A stretch of 64,000 bases of DNA from Streptococcaceae bacterium (GCA_902363395.1 CABIZZ010000002.1:191144-255143); one strand, 5' to 3'; counted from the first letter of the stretch, positions 19,367-32,259 are shown. Numbers and translations are program-made. The notes: generated from the sequence alone by a model not told the origin.

Positions 19367-19626
19367 ACTATCTCAATACTTTCGTAATACATTTAATGGA
19401 ATTTTAATAATCTGTAATTTATGTGTAATATTTGTGTATCTTACATCCTTAAAACCCTTGAAATGACTGGTTTTTATACCATATTTATTTTAACATCCAA
19501 ATGTTTCTAAAGCTTGTTTTAAAATCGTCGAATATGCATCTTATCAAATATATATTTATTTTTATGCATATTTTTAATCTGATATTATAGGAGAAAACAG
19601 TGTCTTTCTATTCATTTTTAGGCATA
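19367..19626. other. AT-rich intergenic region between rpoC and the polysaccharide operon
   Basis: About 260 bp, very rich in A and T (for example around 19440-19590), with no ORF carrying a ribosome site and no tRNA or repeat that I can recognise. It probably holds upstream activating sequence for the wecB promoter. Confidence 0.5.
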
Positions 19627-19663
19627 AAAAGAAGCCTTACTGAAAATCAGTAAAGCTTCTTTT
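19627..19663 (-). terminator. Terminator of rpoBC
   Basis: AAAAGAAGC-TTACTGA / TCAGTAA-GCTTCTTTT inverted repeat with a T-run, a few bases after the rpoC stop. Confidence 0.9.
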
Positions 19664-19667
19664 AGGA

Positions 19668-22600
19668 TTAATTTTCTTCCACTACAGTTGCTTCAACCAT
19701 TTCGGTTGCTTCTTCTGTAACAGGAACTTCTTCGATAATTTCGACTTCATTGACTGCTTGTGGTTCCAAGTTACGGTAACGAGCCATACCTGTACCAGCA
19801 GGAATAATCTTACCAATGATAACATTTTCCTTAAGTCCAAGGAGATGGTCTTTCTTACCACGAATCGCTGCGTCAGTGAGGACACGAGTTGTTTCCTGGA
19901 AGGAAGCCGCTGACAAGAAACTATTGGTTTCAAGAGAGGCTTTGGTGATTCCCATAAGGACAGGACGAGCCGTCGCAGGAACCCCACCAGAAATAACCAC
20001 ATCACGGTTGGCATCTGTAAAGTCTGTGATATCCATGAGGGTACCCATGAGAAGGTCTGTATCTCCTGGATCCATAACGCGAACCTTACGGATCATTTGA
20101 CGCACCATTACCTCGATGTGTTTGTCGCCGATTTCTACCCCTTGGCTACGGTATACTTTTTGTACTTCCGCAAGGAGGTAAGTTTCAACAGACAAGACAT
20201 CACGAACAGCAAGGAGACGTTTTGGTTGGATAGACCCTTCTGTAAGAGCCGCACCACGAGAGACTTGATCTCCCACTTCGACTTTCATGCGGGCTGTGTA
20301 AGGAACAACGTATTCTCCCTCTCCAGTCGCACCACGAACAAAGACTTTCTTGGTCCGTGTCGAAGCATCTTCTTCAATGGCTGTGACTTCCCCTTTGACT
20401 TCAGTGATGACCGCTTCCCCTTTCGGATTGCGAGCTTCAAAGATTTCTTGAACACGAGGAAGACCTTGCGTGATATCGGTATTTGAGGCAACCCCACCCG
20501 TGTGGAAGGTACGCATGGTCAACTGTGTACCAGGTTCCCCGATAGATTGGGCAGCGATGGTTCCGACTGCTTCACCAACTTCAACCGCATCACCAGTCGC
20601 CAAGTTGATACCATAACAGTGACGGCAGACACCATGACGAGTGTTACATGTAAAGACAGAGCGGATGGTCACTGCTTCAACACCTGCATTGACGATGTCG
20701 CGAGCGATATCTTCTGTAATCAAGGTATCTGGACCAACGATGACTTCTCCTGTTTCAGGATGTTTAACAGTTTTCTTGGTATAACGACCTGTCAAACGCT
20801 CTTCCAATGGTTCAATCATTTCTTTACCATCTGTAATAGAGGTAATCAGAAGTCCACGGTCAGTTCCACAGTCATCTTCACGAATAATTACGTCTTGGGC
20901 AACGTCAACCAAACGACGAGTCAAGTAACCTGAGTCAGCTGTCTTAAGGGCCGTATCGGTCATCCCTTTACGCGCACCGTGAGTAGAGAAGAACATTTCC
21001 AAAACGCTCAAACCTTCGCGGAAGTTTGAAAGGATCGGCAATTCCATGATCCGTCCGTTTGGAGCGGCCATCAAACCACGCATACCGGCAAGCTGTGAGA
21101 AGTTTGAGATGTTACCACGGGCTCCAGAGTCCATCATCATAACGATTGGGTTCTTCGGATCTTGGTTATCAATCAGACGTTTTTCCAATTTCTCACGGGC
21201 TGCACGCCATTCAGCTGTAACCGCATTGTAGCGCTCATCATCTGTAATCATCCCTTTACGGAACTGTTTGGTGATTTGTTCTACACGTTTGTGAGATTCT
21301 TCAATGATTTCAGCCTTGTCTTCAACAACTGGAATATCGGCAATCCCCACTGTCAAACCAGCAAGGGTTGAGTGGTGGTAACCTAAGTCTTTCAAACGGT
21401 CCAAGAAAGCAGATGTTTCTGTTGTACGGAAGCGTTTGAAGATTTCCGCGATGATATTTCCAAGGTTTTTCTTCTTGAATGGAACGTTTAATTCCAATTT
21501 CTCAATCGCTGCTTTGACATCTTGACCAGGTTCCAAGAAATACTTAGCTGGAACGCCTTCTGTCAAGTTGGCATTATTTGGCTCTTGGAGATATGGAAGC
21601 TCTGCAGGCATAATATCGTTAAAGAGGATCTTACCAACAGTTGTCAAGAGAATCTTGTGTTGTTGCGCTTCTGTCCATGGCTTGTTCAAGCTATCTGTCG
21701 CAATTCCGACGCGAGTATGCAAGTGAACATAGCCATTGCGAAGGGCCATAACCGCTTCATCACGGTCTTTGAAGACCATGCCTTCACCTTCACGACCAGC
21801 TTCTTCCATAGTGAGGTAGTAGTTCCCCAAAACCATATCCTGTGATGGAGTAACAACCGGTTTACCATCTTTAGGGTTCAAGATATGCTCAGCAGCCAGC
21901 ATCAAGATACGAGCTTCTGCTTGGGCTTCTTCTGAAAGCGGTACGTGGATGGCCATTTGGTCACCGTCAAAGTCGGCATTGTAGGCTTCACAGACAAGTG
22001 GGTGCAAGCGAAGGGCTTTCCCGTCAATCAAGACAGGTTCAAAGGCTTGGATACCCAAACGGTGAAGGGTAGGTGCGCGGTTCAAGAGAACTGGGTGTTC
22101 TTTGATGACTTCTTCCAAGATATCCCAGATACGTTCATCTCCACGTTCGACCAAGCGTTTAGCGGCTTTTACGTTTTGCACGATGTCACGCGCAACGATT
22201 TCACGCATCACGAATGGTTTAAAGAGCTCGATGGCCATTTCACGTGGCACACCACATTGGTACATCTTAAGAGTTGGACCAACGGCGATAACGGAACGTC
22301 CTGAGAAGTCAACACGTTTACCGAGCAAGTTTTGACGGAAGCGTCCTTGTTTCCCTTTGAGCATATGGCTCAAAGATTTCAGTGGACGGCTACCTGGTCC
22401 TGTGATCGGACGACCACGACGACCGTTGTCGATCAAAGCATCAACGGCTTCTTGGAGCATCCGTTTTTCGTTTTGCACGATGATACCAGGGGCATTCAAC
22501 TCAAGCAAACGTGCCAAACGGTTGTTCCGGTTGATCACACGACGGTAAAGGTCATTCAAGTCAGATGCAGCAAAACGGCCACCATCCAATTGGACCATCG

Positions 22601-23321
22601 GACGAAGATCTGGTGGAATAACTGGAAGGATGTTGAGAACCATCCATTCTGGCTTGTTGCCAGATTTGTAGAAGGCATCTAAGACATCCAAACGGCGAAC
22701 AGCCTTCACACGTTTTTGACCAGTTGCAGTCTTCAATTCTTCTTTCAAGACAGCAATTTCAGCTTCCAAATCCACTTGTTTCAAGAGGTCTTGGATCGCT
22801 TCTGCCCCCATCTTAGCGACAAAAGAACCTGGTCCGTATTCGCGCAAGCGTTCACGGTATTCACGTTCTGTCATGATGGACTTGTGCTCAAGCGGTGTAT
22901 CTTTTGGATCGATCACCACATAAGCTGCGAAGTAGATGACTTCTTCAAGGGCACGAGGACTCATGTCCAAGGTCAACCCCATACGAGAAGGGATGCCTTT
23001 AAAGTACCAGATGTGTGACACAGGTGCTTTCAATTCAATGTGTCCCATGCGTTCACGACGAACCTTGGCACGTGTTACTTCCACACCACAGCGGTCACAA
23101 ACGATCCCTTTGTAACGGATCCGTTTGTATTTTCCACACGCACATTCCCAATCTTTTGTCGGTCCAAAGATGACTTCATCAAAGAGACCTTCACGTTCTG
23201 GTTTCAATGTACGGTAGTTGATTGTTTCAGGTTTCTTGACCTCTCCATAAGACCATGAACGGACCTTGCTTGGAGAAGCTAGGGTGATTTGCATACTTTT
23301 AAAACGATTTACATCAACCAC
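19668..23321 (-). CDS. rpoC: RNA polymerase beta' subunit
   Basis: A 1217-residue subunit. N-terminal zinc ligands are in [20 protein letters not shown] (about 60-78). The catalytic Mg-binding NADFDGDQM is near 450. The second zinc cluster ([13 protein letters not shown]) and the trigger-loop/bridge-helix segments ([33 protein letters not shown]) are intact. Normal length. It lies 150 bp after rpoB, and no terminator is evident in that gap, so it is cotranscribed. Confidence 0.98.
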   Translation of the reverse strand: MVDVNRFKSMQITLASPSKVRSWSYGEVKKPETINYRTLKPEREGLFDEVIFGPTKDWECACGKYKRIRYKGIVCDRCGVEVTRAKVRRERMGHIELKAPVSHIWYFKGIPSRMGLTLDMSPRALEEVIYFAAYVVIDPKDTPLEHKSIMTEREYRERLREYGPGSFVAKMGAEAIQDLLKQVDLEAEIAVLKEELKTATGQKRVKAVRRLDVLDAFYKSGNKPEWMVLNILPVIPPDLRPMVQLDGGRFAASDLNDLYRRVINRNNRLARLLELNAPGIIVQNEKRMLQEAVDALIDNGRRGRPITGPGSRPLKSLSHMLKGKQGRFRQNLLGKRVDFSGRSVIAVGPTLKMYQCGVPREMAIELFKPFVMREIVARDIVQNVKAAKRLVERGDERIWDILEEVIKEHPVLLNRAPTLHRLGIQAFEPVLIDGKALRLHPLVCEAYNADFDGDQMAIHVPLSEEAQAEARILMLAAEHILNPKDGKPVVTPSQDMVLGNYYLTMEEAGREGEGMVFKDRDEAVMALRNGYVHLHTRVGIATDSLNKPWTEAQQHKILLTTVGKILFNDIMPAELPYLQEPNNANLTEGVPAKYFLEPGQDVKAAIEKLELNVPFKKKNLGNIIAEIFKRFRTTETSAFLDRLKDLGYHHSTLAGLTVGIADIPVVEDKAEIIEESHKRVEQITKQFRKGMITDDERYNAVTAEWRAAREKLEKRLIDNQDPKNPIVMMMDSGARGNISNFSQLAGMRGLMAAPNGRIMELPILSNFREGLSVLEMFFSTHGARKGMTDTALKTADSGYLTRRLVDVAQDVIIREDDCGTDRGLLITSITDGKEMIEPLEERLTGRYTKKTVKHPETGEVIVGPDTLITEDIARDIVNAGVEAVTIRSVFTCNTRHGVCRHCYGINLATGDAVEVGEAVGTIAAQSIGEPGTQLTMRTFHTGGVASNTDITQGLPRVQEIFEARNPKGEAVITEVKGEVTAIEEDASTRTKKVFVRGATGEGEYVVPYTARMKVEVGDQVSRGAALTEGSIQPKRLLAVRDVLSVETYLLAEVQKVYRSQGVEIGDKHIEVMVRQMIRKVRVMDPGDTDLLMGTLMDITDFTDANRDVVISGGVPATARPVLMGITKASLETNSFLSAASFQETTRVLTDAAIRGKKDHLLGLKENVIIGKIIPAGTGMARYRNLEPQAVNEVEIIEEVPVTEEATEMVEATVVEEN

Positions 23322-23471
23322 TATTTCTTACCTTTCTTTATGTTCATTATCGATTGTATGTTCTTCTGCTTTTTGGCGAAGGAGAGAAGGAATTTCCTTC
23401 ACTCCTTCAAGCCTAAAGCTTGGGATAGAGAACCTTCTCAGGTTTTCCATCCTCTTGAACTACATATTAAA

Positions 23472-26400
23472 TTATTCTTCTTTCCCTTCAGCTTCAAAAG
23501 CCGCGCGAGCTTCCTTGGCTGCTTTTTCACGTGCTTTTTCTAGATCATCTACGTGGATGACATCGTCGTCTTCCCCTTCGTCAAGATCGCGAAGTTCGAC
23601 TTCTTTGTCATCTTCATCTAGGACACGCATATCCAATCCAAGTGATTGCAATTCTTTCACGAGTACTCGGAAGGACTCTGGTACACCTGGTTTTGGAATT
23701 GGTTTTCCTTTGGTAATCGCTTCATAAGCTTTCAAACGTCCGTTGACATCGTCTGACTTGTAGGTCAAGATTTCTTGAAGGACATTAGATGCACCATAAG
23801 CCTCAAGGGCCCAAACTTCCATTTCCCCGAAACGTTGTCCACCAAACTGAGCTTTACCTCCGAGTGGTTGTTGGGTAACCATTGAGTATGGTCCTACAGA
23901 ACGAGCGTGGAGTTTATCATCAACCATGTGGTGAAGCTTGATCATGTACATGACACCGACAGAAACACGGTTGTCAAATGGCTCACCTGTACGACCATCG
24001 TAAAGAATGGTCTTGGCATCGCTATCCATACCAGCTTCACGAACGGTATCCCAGAGGTCTTCTGAGCTTGCTCCGTCAAAGACTGGTGTTGCGATGTGGA
24101 TACCCAAGTTACGAGCTGCCATACCAAGGTGAAGTTCCATAACCTGACCGATATTCATACGTGATGGCACCCCAAGTGGGTTCAACATGATATCAACCGG
24201 TGTACCGTCTGGAAGGTAAGGCATATCTTCAACTGGAACAATACGAGACACAACCCCTTTGTTTCCGTGACGACCGGCCATCTTATCTCCGACGCGGATC
24301 TTGCGTTTTTGTGCGATGTAAACACGAACCAACATGTTCACACCCGATTGCAATTCATCTCCGTTTGCACGCGTAAAGATCTTGACATCGCGAACAACAC
24401 CATCTCCACCGTGAGGTACACGAAGAGAAGTATCACGCACTTCACGAGATTTATCTCCAAAGATAGCGTGGAGGAGACGTTCTTCAGCAGAAAGGTCTTT
24501 TTCACCCTTCGGTGTCACCTTACCAACTAAGATATCGCCTTCTTTTACTTCCGCACCGATACGGATAATACCCATTTCGTCAAGGTTTCTGAGAGCATCT
24601 TCCCCAACGTTTGGAATTTCACGAGTGATTTCTTCAGGGCCTAACTTAGTGTCGCGCGTTTCTGATTCGAATTCTTCCAAGTGAACAGATGTGTAGACAT
24701 CTTCTTTCACCAAGCGTTCGCTCATGATAACGGCATCCTCGAAGTTGTAACCTTCCCATGTCATGTAGGCAACGATTGGGTTTTGACCAAGGGCCATTTC
24801 CCCTTTTTCCATCGATGGGCCGTCTGCGATAAAGTCGCCTTTTTCAACGACATCGCCAACTTTTACAAGGGTCCGTTGGTTGTATGCCGTACCTGAGTTT
24901 GAACGACGGAATTTTTGGATATGATAAACATCAAGAGATCCATCTTCCCGACGAACTTCTACCTTGTCAGCATCGGCATAAGTAACCTTCCCATCATGTT
25001 GCGCAATGACTGCAGCTCCTGAGTCATGGGCTGCTTGGTATTCCATACCCGTACCCACGTAAGGCGCTTTTGGATCGATCAATGGCACAGCCTGACGTTG
25101 CATGTTGGCACCCATGAGGGCACGGTTGGAGTCATCGTTTTCCAAGAAAGGAATACATGCTGTCGCAACGGCAACTACCTGTTTTGGAGATACGTCCATG
25201 TAGTCGACTTGATCAGATGGGAACTCTTGGTTGTTACCACGGTGACGTCCCATAACGATTGGCTCAGCAAAGCCACCTTTTTCGTTCAACTTAGAGTTGG
25301 ACTGGGCTACGATGTACTCATCTTCTTCATCAGCTGTCAACCAAACGATTTCGTTGGTGACCACACCTTTTTCACGGTCTACTTTACGGTATGGCGTTTG
25401 GATGAAACCATACTTGTTCAAGTGTCCATAGGATGACAAGTTGTTGATCAAACCGATGTTTGGTCCTTCAGGTGTTTCGATTGGACACATACGACCATAG
25501 TGAGTGTAGTGCACGTCACGGACTTCATATCCAGCGCGATCACGTGTCAAACCACCAGGCCCTAAGGCAGACAAACGACGTTTGTGAGACAACTCAGAAA
25601 GTGGGTTGTGTTGGTCCATGAACTGGGACAATTGAGAAGAACCAAAGAATTCTTTGATTGCTGCAGTTACTGGACGGATGTTAATGATTTGTTGAGGTGT
25701 TAATACTTCGTTATCTTGAACAGACATCCGTTCACGAACGTTACGTTCCATCCGTGAAAGCCCAAGACGCACTTGGTTGGCAAGCAATTCACCAACGGCA
25801 CGAATACGACGGTTTCCAAGGTGGTCGATATCATCCACGCGGCCAAGACCTTCAGCCAAGTTAAGGAAGTAGCTCATCTCAGCAAGGATATCGGCTGGAG
25901 TGATAGTACGAACCTTATCATCTGGATTAGCATTGCCGATGATAGTGACAACGCGGTCTGGATCCGTTGGTGCCACAACCTTGAATTTTTGAAGAACGAC
26001 TGGTTCTGTCAATACTGCTGAATCATTTGGAGTATAGACAATCTTGTTCAAATCACCGTCCAAATGTTCTGAGATGCTGTCGATGACATCACGTGTCATC
26101 ACGGTACCAGCTTCTACAAGGATTTCCCCTGTTTCAGCATCTACCAATGGTTCTGCGATCGTTTGGTTCAACAAACGGTTCTTGATATTGAGTTTCTTGT
26201 TGATCTTGTAGCGACCAACTGGGGCCAAGTCATAACGACGTGGATCAAAGAAACGGGCTACCAACAAGCTACGTGAGCTTTCCGCTGTTTTTGGCTCACC
26301 TGGACGAAGACGCTCATAAATTTCTTTGAGGGCTTCATCTGTACGAGAATCCATTGGGTTTTTGTGGATATCTTTTTCAACAGTGTTGCGAACCAATTCG

Positions 26401-27041
26401 CTATCCCCAAAGATATCAAAAATCTCGTCATCCCCAGAGAAACCAAGAGCACGAACCAAGGTCGTAAATGGAATCTTACGCGTACGGTCGATACGAGTAT
26501 AAGCAATATCTTTTGAGTCTGTTTCAAGCTCTAGCCAAGCTCCACGGTTCGGAATAACCGTTGATCCATAGCCAACCTTACCGTTCTTGTCCACCTTATC
26601 ATTGAAGTAGACACCTGGTGAACGTACGAGCTGAGATACGATGATCCGCTCTCCACCATTGATGATAAAGGTTCCCATCTCAGTCATGATTGGGAAATCA
26701 CCAAAGAAGACTTCTTGAGTTTTGATTTCGCCTGTTTCCTTGTTGACCAAGCGGAAGGTTACAAAGATTGGGGCAGAATAGCTCGCATCATGGATACGTG
26801 CTTCTTCCAAGGTATACTTTGGTTCTCTGATTTCATAGCCGACGAATTCCAACTCCATTGTGTCTGTGAAGTTCGAAATTGGCAATACATCTTCGAAAAC
26901 TTCTTTCAAACCATGATCCAGAAAATCTTTAAATGAATCCGTTTGGATTTCAATCAAATTTGGTAAATCAAGAACTTCTTTGATTCTTGAAAAACTACGA
27001 CGGGTCCGATGTTTCCCGTATTGAACGTCATGTCCTGCCAA
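23472..27041 (-). CDS. rpoB: RNA polymerase beta subunit
   Basis: A 1189-residue catalytic subunit. The rifampicin region [26 protein letters not shown] is wild-type-like. Also visible are the [17 protein letters not shown] motif and HGNKGVVS near the active site. The C-terminal tail is acidic ([17 protein letters not shown]). Translation starts at TTG (27041), with AAAAGGAG about 8 nt upstream, giving the [13 protein letters not shown]-terminus conserved in streptococci; no nearer ATG would keep it. Confidence 0.98.
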   Translation of the reverse strand: MAGHDVQYGKHRTRRSFSRIKEVLDLPNLIEIQTDSFKDFLDHGLKEVFEDVLPISNFTDTMELEFVGYEIREPKYTLEEARIHDASYSAPIFVTFRLVNKETGEIKTQEVFFGDFPIMTEMGTFIINGGERIIVSQLVRSPGVYFNDKVDKNGKVGYGSTVIPNRGAWLELETDSKDIAYTRIDRTRKIPFTTLVRALGFSGDDEIFDIFGDSELVRNTVEKDIHKNPMDSRTDEALKEIYERLRPGEPKTAESSRSLLVARFFDPRRYDLAPVGRYKINKKLNIKNRLLNQTIAEPLVDAETGEILVEAGTVMTRDVIDSISEHLDGDLNKIVYTPNDSAVLTEPVVLQKFKVVAPTDPDRVVTIIGNANPDDKVRTITPADILAEMSYFLNLAEGLGRVDDIDHLGNRRIRAVGELLANQVRLGLSRMERNVRERMSVQDNEVLTPQQIINIRPVTAAIKEFFGSSQLSQFMDQHNPLSELSHKRRLSALGPGGLTRDRAGYEVRDVHYTHYGRMCPIETPEGPNIGLINNLSSYGHLNKYGFIQTPYRKVDREKGVVTNEIVWLTADEEDEYIVAQSNSKLNEKGGFAEPIVMGRHRGNNQEFPSDQVDYMDVSPKQVVAVATACIPFLENDDSNRALMGANMQRQAVPLIDPKAPYVGTGMEYQAAHDSGAAVIAQHDGKVTYADADKVEVRREDGSLDVYHIQKFRRSNSGTAYNQRTLVKVGDVVEKGDFIADGPSMEKGEMALGQNPIVAYMTWEGYNFEDAVIMSERLVKEDVYTSVHLEEFESETRDTKLGPEEITREIPNVGEDALRNLDEMGIIRIGAEVKEGDILVGKVTPKGEKDLSAEERLLHAIFGDKSREVRDTSLRVPHGGDGVVRDVKIFTRANGDELQSGVNMLVRVYIAQKRKIRVGDKMAGRHGNKGVVSRIVPVEDMPYLPDGTPVDIMLNPLGVPSRMNIGQVMELHLGMAARNLGIHIATPVFDGASSEDLWDTVREAGMDSDAKTILYDGRTGEPFDNRVSVGVMYMIKLHHMVDDKLHARSVGPYSMVTQQPLGGKAQFGGQRFGEMEVWALEAYGASNVLQEILTYKSDDVNGRLKAYEAITKGKPIPKPGVPESFRVLVKELQSLGLDMRVLDEDDKEVELRDLDEGEDDDVIHVDDLEKAREKAAKEARAAFEAEGKEE

Positions 27042-27280
27042 AGTTTTAACTCCTTTTCTATACTAGGATACCAGCTAGGGGAAGCCCCTCTCTGAAGATC
27101 CGGTTTCTAGATCGCTTCTGACCACATCAGAATAGTTCTGATCCAATCGAAACGACGTTATGAAGGGGGTGTGATCTACATCACGTGAGAAGAAAACTCC
27201 TCCGTATCATTCATCCTTTTTGGAATTTTTAGAAAGATTAAGTTTGTGTGACAAACTCGGTTTTTTCTAAAAATAGGCAC
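27042..27280 (-). promoter_or_regulatory. Long structured leader of rpoB, consistent with the Lacto-rpoB RNA motif
   Basis: About 240 bp precede rpoB without a gene. On the minus strand several helices are visible: GATCAGAACTATTCTGATGTGGTC, GATCTAGAAACCGGATC and GGGGCTTCCCC near the start codon, and further upstream GTGATGTAGATCAC and AGTTTGT-CAC-ACAAACT (27242-27257). The Lacto-rpoB RNA motif is known from this position in Lactobacillales; I assign it by position and structure only. I could not fix the exact promoter. Confidence 0.5.
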
Positions 27281-27327
27281 AAAAAGAGCAGCTAAATCGA
27301 CTTTTATAAAGTTTGATTTAACTGCTG
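27281..27327 (-). terminator. Terminator of pbp1b
   Basis: Inverted repeat of 12 bp with one mismatch (27288-27299 with 27316-27327) followed on the minus strand by CTTTTTG, between pbp1b and the rpoB leader. Confidence 0.75.
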
Positions 27328-27462
27328 TAAGCTTCTATTTGGACAATATTTCAAATAAAGCGCACGACAAATTACTTGTCCTTATTATATCGTATTTTCA
27401 CAAAAAACACAAGGTTTTCTCTAGACATGAAAACGATTTTATGGTATTGTCCCTGATAATTT

Positions 27463-29904
27463 TTACCGGTTTTGTCCACTCGATGATGAACTACTTGGCG
27501 TGCTCGAATTGTTTGTCCGGTTGGTATTGCGATTTCCATTGGAAGGATTTGCTGAACCACCTAAGATTCCAGCCCAAGCGCTAGCATAATCACTATCTGA
27601 ACCACCAATCGCAAAGCGGTAGGTCGTTTGTGGAGCACCATTTTTAGCCCAATAGCTGGTAACCGTCGCACCCGACACATCGATATCACGACCATTGACA
27701 TTGACACGACCAGGTCGTTGTCCTGTCGATTTGAGAACAGTCGATGAAATGACACTGCTATCTAGGGTGAAGCGATCTTGAACGCCCCAAGCATTTGGAT
27801 CTGCTTGATAGATAGCATTGGCTAAATAGGCCATGTAGCTTGCGTTGTTGTTGTAACCTGTCAACGGAGCCATAGAAGCATTGTTATCGTGTCCAATCCA
27901 GCCACCTAAGGTGAGATTTGGAGTAGACAGCATGAGCCACATATCTCCGTTCTCATTGGTAGTTCCAGTTTTCCCTATCCAATCGGCATTAGCAAGGGTT
28001 GGGTTAACCTGGCTGATCCGACTCTTGAAGGTCGTTGTCGCACCGGAGCTAATGACACCTCTTAACAGGTCCTGCATGATAGTCGCAGTTGCTGCTGAAT
28101 AGACTCGAGTTGGTTTGCTTTCGTGCTGGTAAACAACTTTTCCGTTCTGATCCATGATTTTTTCAATCATGTAGCGTTTTTGGTAATTCCCATTATTGGC
28201 AATGGTTTGATAACCGTTTGTATGTTGGGCGACGCTTACTTCGATCCCGCCTCCCATTGGCAAACTTTCAATGCCGTACTCAGCGATATCATAGCCCATT
28301 TTTTCCATATAGCCAGGGACATCAACACCCTTTTCACGGAGAGTACGATAGGTCCAATAAGCCGGGATATTCCATGAGGTATTGAGGGCCTCTCGGAGGT
28401 CCATCATACCAGTCCCTCGGTTATCCACGTGCATAATTGGCTCTCCACTAGAAAAGTTAGTTGGATAATTGGAGACGATACTATTGCTTCCCATCAAGCC
28501 TTGGTCAATGGCGATTCCATAAGCCAGCAAGGGTTTAATGGTAGAACCAGGAGAACGCTCTGTATCAAAAGCGTGGTTATTCTGATTCCCGTCAAAATTC
28601 CGTCCCCCAACAAAGCCAAGAATCGCTCCTGTTCGATTGTCCATAAGGACATTTCCGACTTCTACCGTACCCGTTCCATCGTCCAAGATACCGCCATAAT
28701 TGGCAACTGCTTCTTGCATGGCATTGTAGATAGCTTTGTTGATAGTGGTCTGAACCGTATAGCCACCCTCTCTCAATTCCTTCTTCGCCAACTCTTGATA
28801 AGATTTAACCGTCGAATTGTTTTTAAGGTCGTGACTAGAGACGTTGTCTCTCTTAATTAGATACTCATACATGGCATCTTCCGCTTCACTAACAGCTTGG
28901 AAATACAAGTAGTCGTGCGGCGTCTTCTCGATGCCATTTGACGGAAGGAAATCCTTGCTCAAATCATATTGACTGTATTGGTCGTACTCTTCCTTGCTGA
29001 TAGCCCCTGTCCGGTACATGTTGTACAAGACATCCTTGGCACGATCCAAGCCTAAAGCTTGATTTTCCGGAGTCTTGAGGCTGCCATCTGAAGCGTAAGG
29101 TGAGTAGACAATTGGACTCTGTGGCAAACCAGCAATGAAGGCTGCCTGTGGAACAGTCAAGTCTTTGGCAGAAACACCAAAAATCCCTTGAGCCGCCGCT
29201 TCCACTCCCGCGATATTTTGTCCCCGGTTGTTTCGACCAAATGGAGAGACATTGAGGTAGGTCGTTAAAATTTCGTCCTTATCCATTACCCGCTCTAGAG
29301 CAAGGGCATCGATAATCTCAGCAGCTTTCCGTGAGAAGGTCGGTGCATCTCCCACAACTTGTTGTTTGATCAACTGTTGGGTCAGAGTCGAACCACCACT
29401 AGAGGACCCTACTCCAGCAACTGAACCCAAGGTGGCTCGGATCACCGCTTTCGGAACAACCCCGTTATGGCTATTAAAGTTCTCATCTTCTGTGGCAATG
29501 ACAGCCTTTTTGACATTGTCCGAAATCGCATCCTTTTGGACAGGGATCCGAATCAAGTCGCTGTCAATATCAGAAATGATGCTTCCATCTGAGTAGGAAA
29601 TCTTTGAAACACTCGAAATATTTCGCACTTGTTGAACCAATTGGGTCGGATCCGGTGTCTCTGTCTCATTAAAGAGGCTAGCTGCATAACCAATCGCAAT
29701 CCCTGCACCAAACAAGAGACCACCTAAAGCAAACACCAATAGCACATCCCAAAGGAGTTTCATGGTCCGGAGAATCGTTGCCACGAAATCTCCTAGTGAC
29801 CAGCCCTCCTTGTCTTCTTTCTCATCGACTTCAACAGTCATCTTGGCAAAGAAGTCTTTTATTTTCTTCCCGCACTTTGTAAAAAATTCTCTCATTTGAC
29901 TCAC
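27463..29904 (-). CDS. pbp1b: Class A penicillin-binding protein 1b
   Basis: An 813-residue bifunctional murein synthase. A cytoplasmic N-terminus, a membrane helix at about 52-76, then a GT51 transglycosylase domain (catalytic Glu139 in [17 protein letters not shown] following) and a transpeptidase domain with the SPGSTIKP active-site serine near 455, SWN, and KTGTT near 645. The C-terminus is a low-complexity Asn/Ser/Thr tail. Start GTG 29904 has AGGAG seven bases upstream; the ATG three codons on is too far from it. It is divergent from tyrS as in pneumococcus. Confidence 0.95.
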   Translation of the reverse strand: MSQMREFFTKCGKKIKDFFAKMTVEVDEKEDKEGWSLGDFVATILRTMKLLWDVLLVFALGGLLFGAGIAIGYAASLFNETETPDPTQLVQQVRNISSVSKISYSDGSIISDIDSDLIRIPVQKDAISDNVKKAVIATEDENFNSHNGVVPKAVIRATLGSVAGVGSSSGGSTLTQQLIKQQVVGDAPTFSRKAAEIIDALALERVMDKDEILTTYLNVSPFGRNNRGQNIAGVEAAAQGIFGVSAKDLTVPQAAFIAGLPQSPIVYSPYASDGSLKTPENQALGLDRAKDVLYNMYRTGAISKEEYDQYSQYDLSKDFLPSNGIEKTPHDYLYFQAVSEAEDAMYEYLIKRDNVSSHDLKNNSTVKSYQELAKKELREGGYTVQTTINKAIYNAMQEAVANYGGILDDGTGTVEVGNVLMDNRTGAILGFVGGRNFDGNQNNHAFDTERSPGSTIKPLLAYGIAIDQGLMGSNSIVSNYPTNFSSGEPIMHVDNRGTGMMDLREALNTSWNIPAYWTYRTLREKGVDVPGYMEKMGYDIAEYGIESLPMGGGIEVSVAQHTNGYQTIANNGNYQKRYMIEKIMDQNGKVVYQHESKPTRVYSAATATIMQDLLRGVISSGATTTFKSRISQVNPTLANADWIGKTGTTNENGDMWLMLSTPNLTLGGWIGHDNNASMAPLTGYNNNASYMAYLANAIYQADPNAWGVQDRFTLDSSVISSTVLKSTGQRPGRVNVNGRDIDVSGATVTSYWAKNGAPQTTYRFAIGGSDSDYASAWAGILGGSANPSNGNRNTNRTNNSSTPSSSSSSGQNR

Positions 29905-29926
29905 TCTATTTCTCCTTGTCCTTCCT

Positions 29927-29956
29927 ATTATACCAAATGGACCTCTTTCTTTTCAA
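29927..29956 (-). promoter_or_regulatory. pbp1b promoter
   Basis: Minus strand TTGAAA (29951-29956), 18 bp, TATAAT (29927-29932) with TGG before the -10 (extended). Confidence 0.75.
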
Positions 29957-30006
29957 TTCCTAAAGTTGCGAACACTGCTTCCGATTGGATTTTTTTCGTC
30001 CATTCA

Positions 30007-30034
30007 TTGCTATTTCAAGTCATTATGGTAAAAT
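30007..30034 (+). promoter_or_regulatory. tyrS promoter
   Basis: TTGCTA (30007-30012), 16 bp, TAAAAT (30029-30034) preceded by TGG. The leader of about 60 nt is too short for a T-box, which I looked for and did not find. Confidence 0.65.
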
Positions 30035-30103
30035 AGAGAGAAACCATACAGATACTGGACTGTTTTCATCGATCCGGCCAGTAGCTTAGAAAAGGAGAGA
30101 ACG

Positions 30104-31360
30104 ATGCACATTTTTGATGAGCTAAAAGAACGTGGTTTGATTTTCCAAACGACTGACGAAGATGCTTTGCGTAAAGCCCTAGAAGAAGGACAAGTATCGT
30201 ATTATACTGGCTACGATCCAACTGCTGATAGTTTGCACCTTGGGCACCTTGTTGCAATCTTGACCAGTCGTCGCTTACAATTGGCAGGCCACAAACCTTA
30301 TGCGCTTGTCGGTGGTGCGACCGGACTCATTGGAGACCCTTCTTTCAAAGATGCCGAGCGCAGTTTACAAACTAAGGATACTGTAGACGGTTGGGTCACT
30401 TCTATCCAAGGGCAATTGTCTCGTTTCTTAGATTTTGAAAATGGGGAAAATAAGGCTGTCATGGTCAATAACTACGACTGGTTTGGCAGCATTAGCTTCA
30501 TTGACTTCCTTCGCGATATCGGAAAATACTTCACTGTCAACTACATGATGAGTAAGGAGTCTGTGAAGAAACGTATTGAAACAGGGATTTCTTACACTGA
30601 GTTTGCCTACCAAATCATGCAAGGCTATGACTTCTTTGTCCTTAACCAAGAGCACAATGTAACCCTCCAAATCGGTGGTTCTGACCAATGGGGAAATATG
30701 ACTGCTGGTACAGAATTGCTTCGTCGTAAGGCTGACAAGACTGGTCACGTTATCACTGTTCCACTCATTACCGACGCAACTGGTAAGAAATTTGGTAAAT
30801 CTGAAGGAAACGCGGTTTGGCTCAACCCTGAAAAGACTTCTCCATACGAAATGTACCAATTCTGGATGAATGTCATGGACGCTGACGCTGTTCGCTTCTT
30901 GAAAATCTTTACCTTCTTGTCACTGGACGAAATCGAAGAGATCCGCAAACAGTTTGAGGCTGCTCCTCATGAACGCTTGGCTCAAAAAGTCTTGGCTCGT
31001 GAAGTGGTCACCCTCGTTCACGGTGAAGAAGCCTACAAGGAAGCCCTTAACATCACTGAGCAACTCTTTGCAGGGAATATCAAAAACCTTTCTGTTAAAG
31101 AACTTAAACAAGGCCTTCGTGGTGTGCCAAACTACCAAGTACAAGCGGACGAAAACCACAATATCGTAGAATTGCTCGTGTCTTCTGGCGTGGTGAATTC
31201 CAAACGCCAAGCCCGTGAAGATGTTCAAAATGGAGCTATCTACGTCAACGGCGACCGCATCCAAGACCTTGACTATGTCTTGAGCGATAGCGATAAATTA
31301 GAAAATGAATTGACCGTTATCCGTCGCGGTAAGAAAAAATACTTTGTTTTGACTTATTAA
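30104..31360 (+). CDS. tyrS: Tyrosyl-tRNA synthetase
   Basis: A 418-residue class I synthetase. HLGH (45-48, the HIGH variant), the [11 protein letters not shown] motif, the tyrosine pocket YDFFVLNQ and KFGKS (KMSKS variant) near 230 are all present. An S4-like RNA-binding domain is C-terminal ([17 protein letters not shown]). AAAGGAGAG gives a strong ribosome site. Confidence 0.97.
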   Translation: MHIFDELKERGLIFQTTDEDALRKALEEGQVSYYTGYDPTADSLHLGHLVAILTSRRLQLAGHKPYALVGGATGLIGDPSFKDAERSLQTKDTVDGWVTSIQGQLSRFLDFENGENKAVMVNNYDWFGSISFIDFLRDIGKYFTVNYMMSKESVKKRIETGISYTEFAYQIMQGYDFFVLNQEHNVTLQIGGSDQWGNMTAGTELLRRKADKTGHVITVPLITDATGKKFGKSEGNAVWLNPEKTSPYEMYQFWMNVMDADAVRFLKIFTFLSLDEIEEIRKQFEAAPHERLAQKVLAREVVTLVHGEEAYKEALNITEQLFAGNIKNLSVKELKQGLRGVPNYQVQADENHNIVELLVSSGVVNSKRQAREDVQNGAIYVNGDRIQDLDYVLSDSDKLENELTVIRRGKKKYFVLTY

Positions 31361-31365
31361 AAAGA

Positions 31366-31399
31366 AGACCTCTGAAGCTATGACTTTCAGAGGTTTTTT
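31366..31399 (+). terminator. tyrS terminator
   Basis: ACCTCTGAA/TTCAGAGGT with a 9-nt loop and a T6 run. The last bases abut the -10 element of the next gene. Confidence 0.9.
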
Positions 31400-31401
31400 G
31401 G

Positions 31402-31407
31402 TACACT
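31402..31407 (+). promoter_or_regulatory. Extended -10 very close to the next start codon
   Basis: TGGTACACT has its hexamer at 31402-31407, only 9 nt before the ATG at 31417. Transcription would begin about 3 nt before the start codon, predicting a leaderless mRNA. No ribosome site exists before this ATG. Confidence 0.45.
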
Positions 31408-31416
31408 AGATGTATC

Positions 31417-32259
31417 ATGACGATCAAACCAAAATTACAACGATTTCAGACAGCCACTGCTTTTGCCTGTCCCATCTGTCAAGAAGCCCTCGACCTAGTC
31501 CAACAAAGCTTGGTCTGCACTAACCGCCACTCCTTTGACCTTGCTAAGTTTGGCTATGTGAACTTGGCCCCACAAGTAAAGGCCTCTAAGGACTATGACA
31601 AGGAGAATTTTCAAAACCGGCAACTCGTTCTAGAGAACGGTTTCTACAATCACATCCTCACTAGCCTGTCAGAATGCTTGTCTCCACTGGACCATCAAGC
31701 CAACATTTTAGATATTGGTTGCGGGGAAGGCTACTATTCGCGCAGCTTACAAGAACGGTATCCAGACCATTCCTTTTACGCCTTTGATTTATCTAAGGAA
31801 TCGATCCAACTGGCTGCCAAAAGCGACCAGGAATGGAAGGTCAAGTGGTTTGTCGGAGATCTGGCCCGTCTCCCTCTTTTAGACCAGAGCATGGACCTTC
31901 TCCTAGATATCTTTTCACCAGCAAATTATCAGGAATTCAAACGTGTCCTGGCCCCAGACGGTCGCCTTATCAAGGTAATCCCAACAGCCGCCCATCTGCA
32001 AGAGATTCGTCAGAAGGTGAAGGAACACCTGGATCAGGCCGATTATTCCAATGAGCAGATTATTCAACATTTCTCTGATCATTTTACGATTGACAACACC
32101 ATCCATTGCCAGGAAACCTTCGAGCTCACACCAGCATTACGGGAGGCCCTTCTGAGCATGACGCCTCTCCTCTTTCACGTCGATCCAGCGCAAATTGACT
32201 GGACCGACCTGACTCAAGTCACGATTTCCGCCACGATTTTGATCGGAAGAAGCAACTAA
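31417..32259 (+). CDS. rlmA: Putative 23S rRNA (guanine-N1) methyltransferase, RlmA type
   Basis: A 280-residue protein with an N-terminal zinc knuckle (CPICQEALDLVQQSLVCTNRHSFD; Cys18, Cys21, Cys34 and His38) and a Rossmann methyltransferase domain with ILDIGCGEGYYS as motif I. The architecture is that of RlmA/TlrB, which methylate G745 or G748 in 23S rRNA; in Gram-positives the G748 type affects tylosin and telithromycin binding. Which guanine is modified cannot be told from sequence. Monocistronic. Confidence 0.85.
   Translation: MTIKPKLQRFQTATAFACPICQEALDLVQQSLVCTNRHSFDLAKFGYVNLAPQVKASKDYDKENFQNRQLVLENGFYNHILTSLSECLSPLDHQANILDIGCGEGYYSRSLQERYPDHSFYAFDLSKESIQLAAKSDQEWKVKWFVGDLARLPLLDQSMDLLLDIFSPANYQEFKRVLAPDGRLIKVIPTAAHLQEIRQKVKEHLDQADYSNEQIIQHFSDHFTIDNTIHCQETFELTPALREALLSMTPLLFHVDPAQIDWTDLTQVTISATILIGRSN

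Noticed and set aside
30035..30103. Possible T-box ahead of tyrS
   Set aside because: The leader is under 70 nt and lacks the AGGGTGGnACCGCG-type T-box sequence and a terminator.
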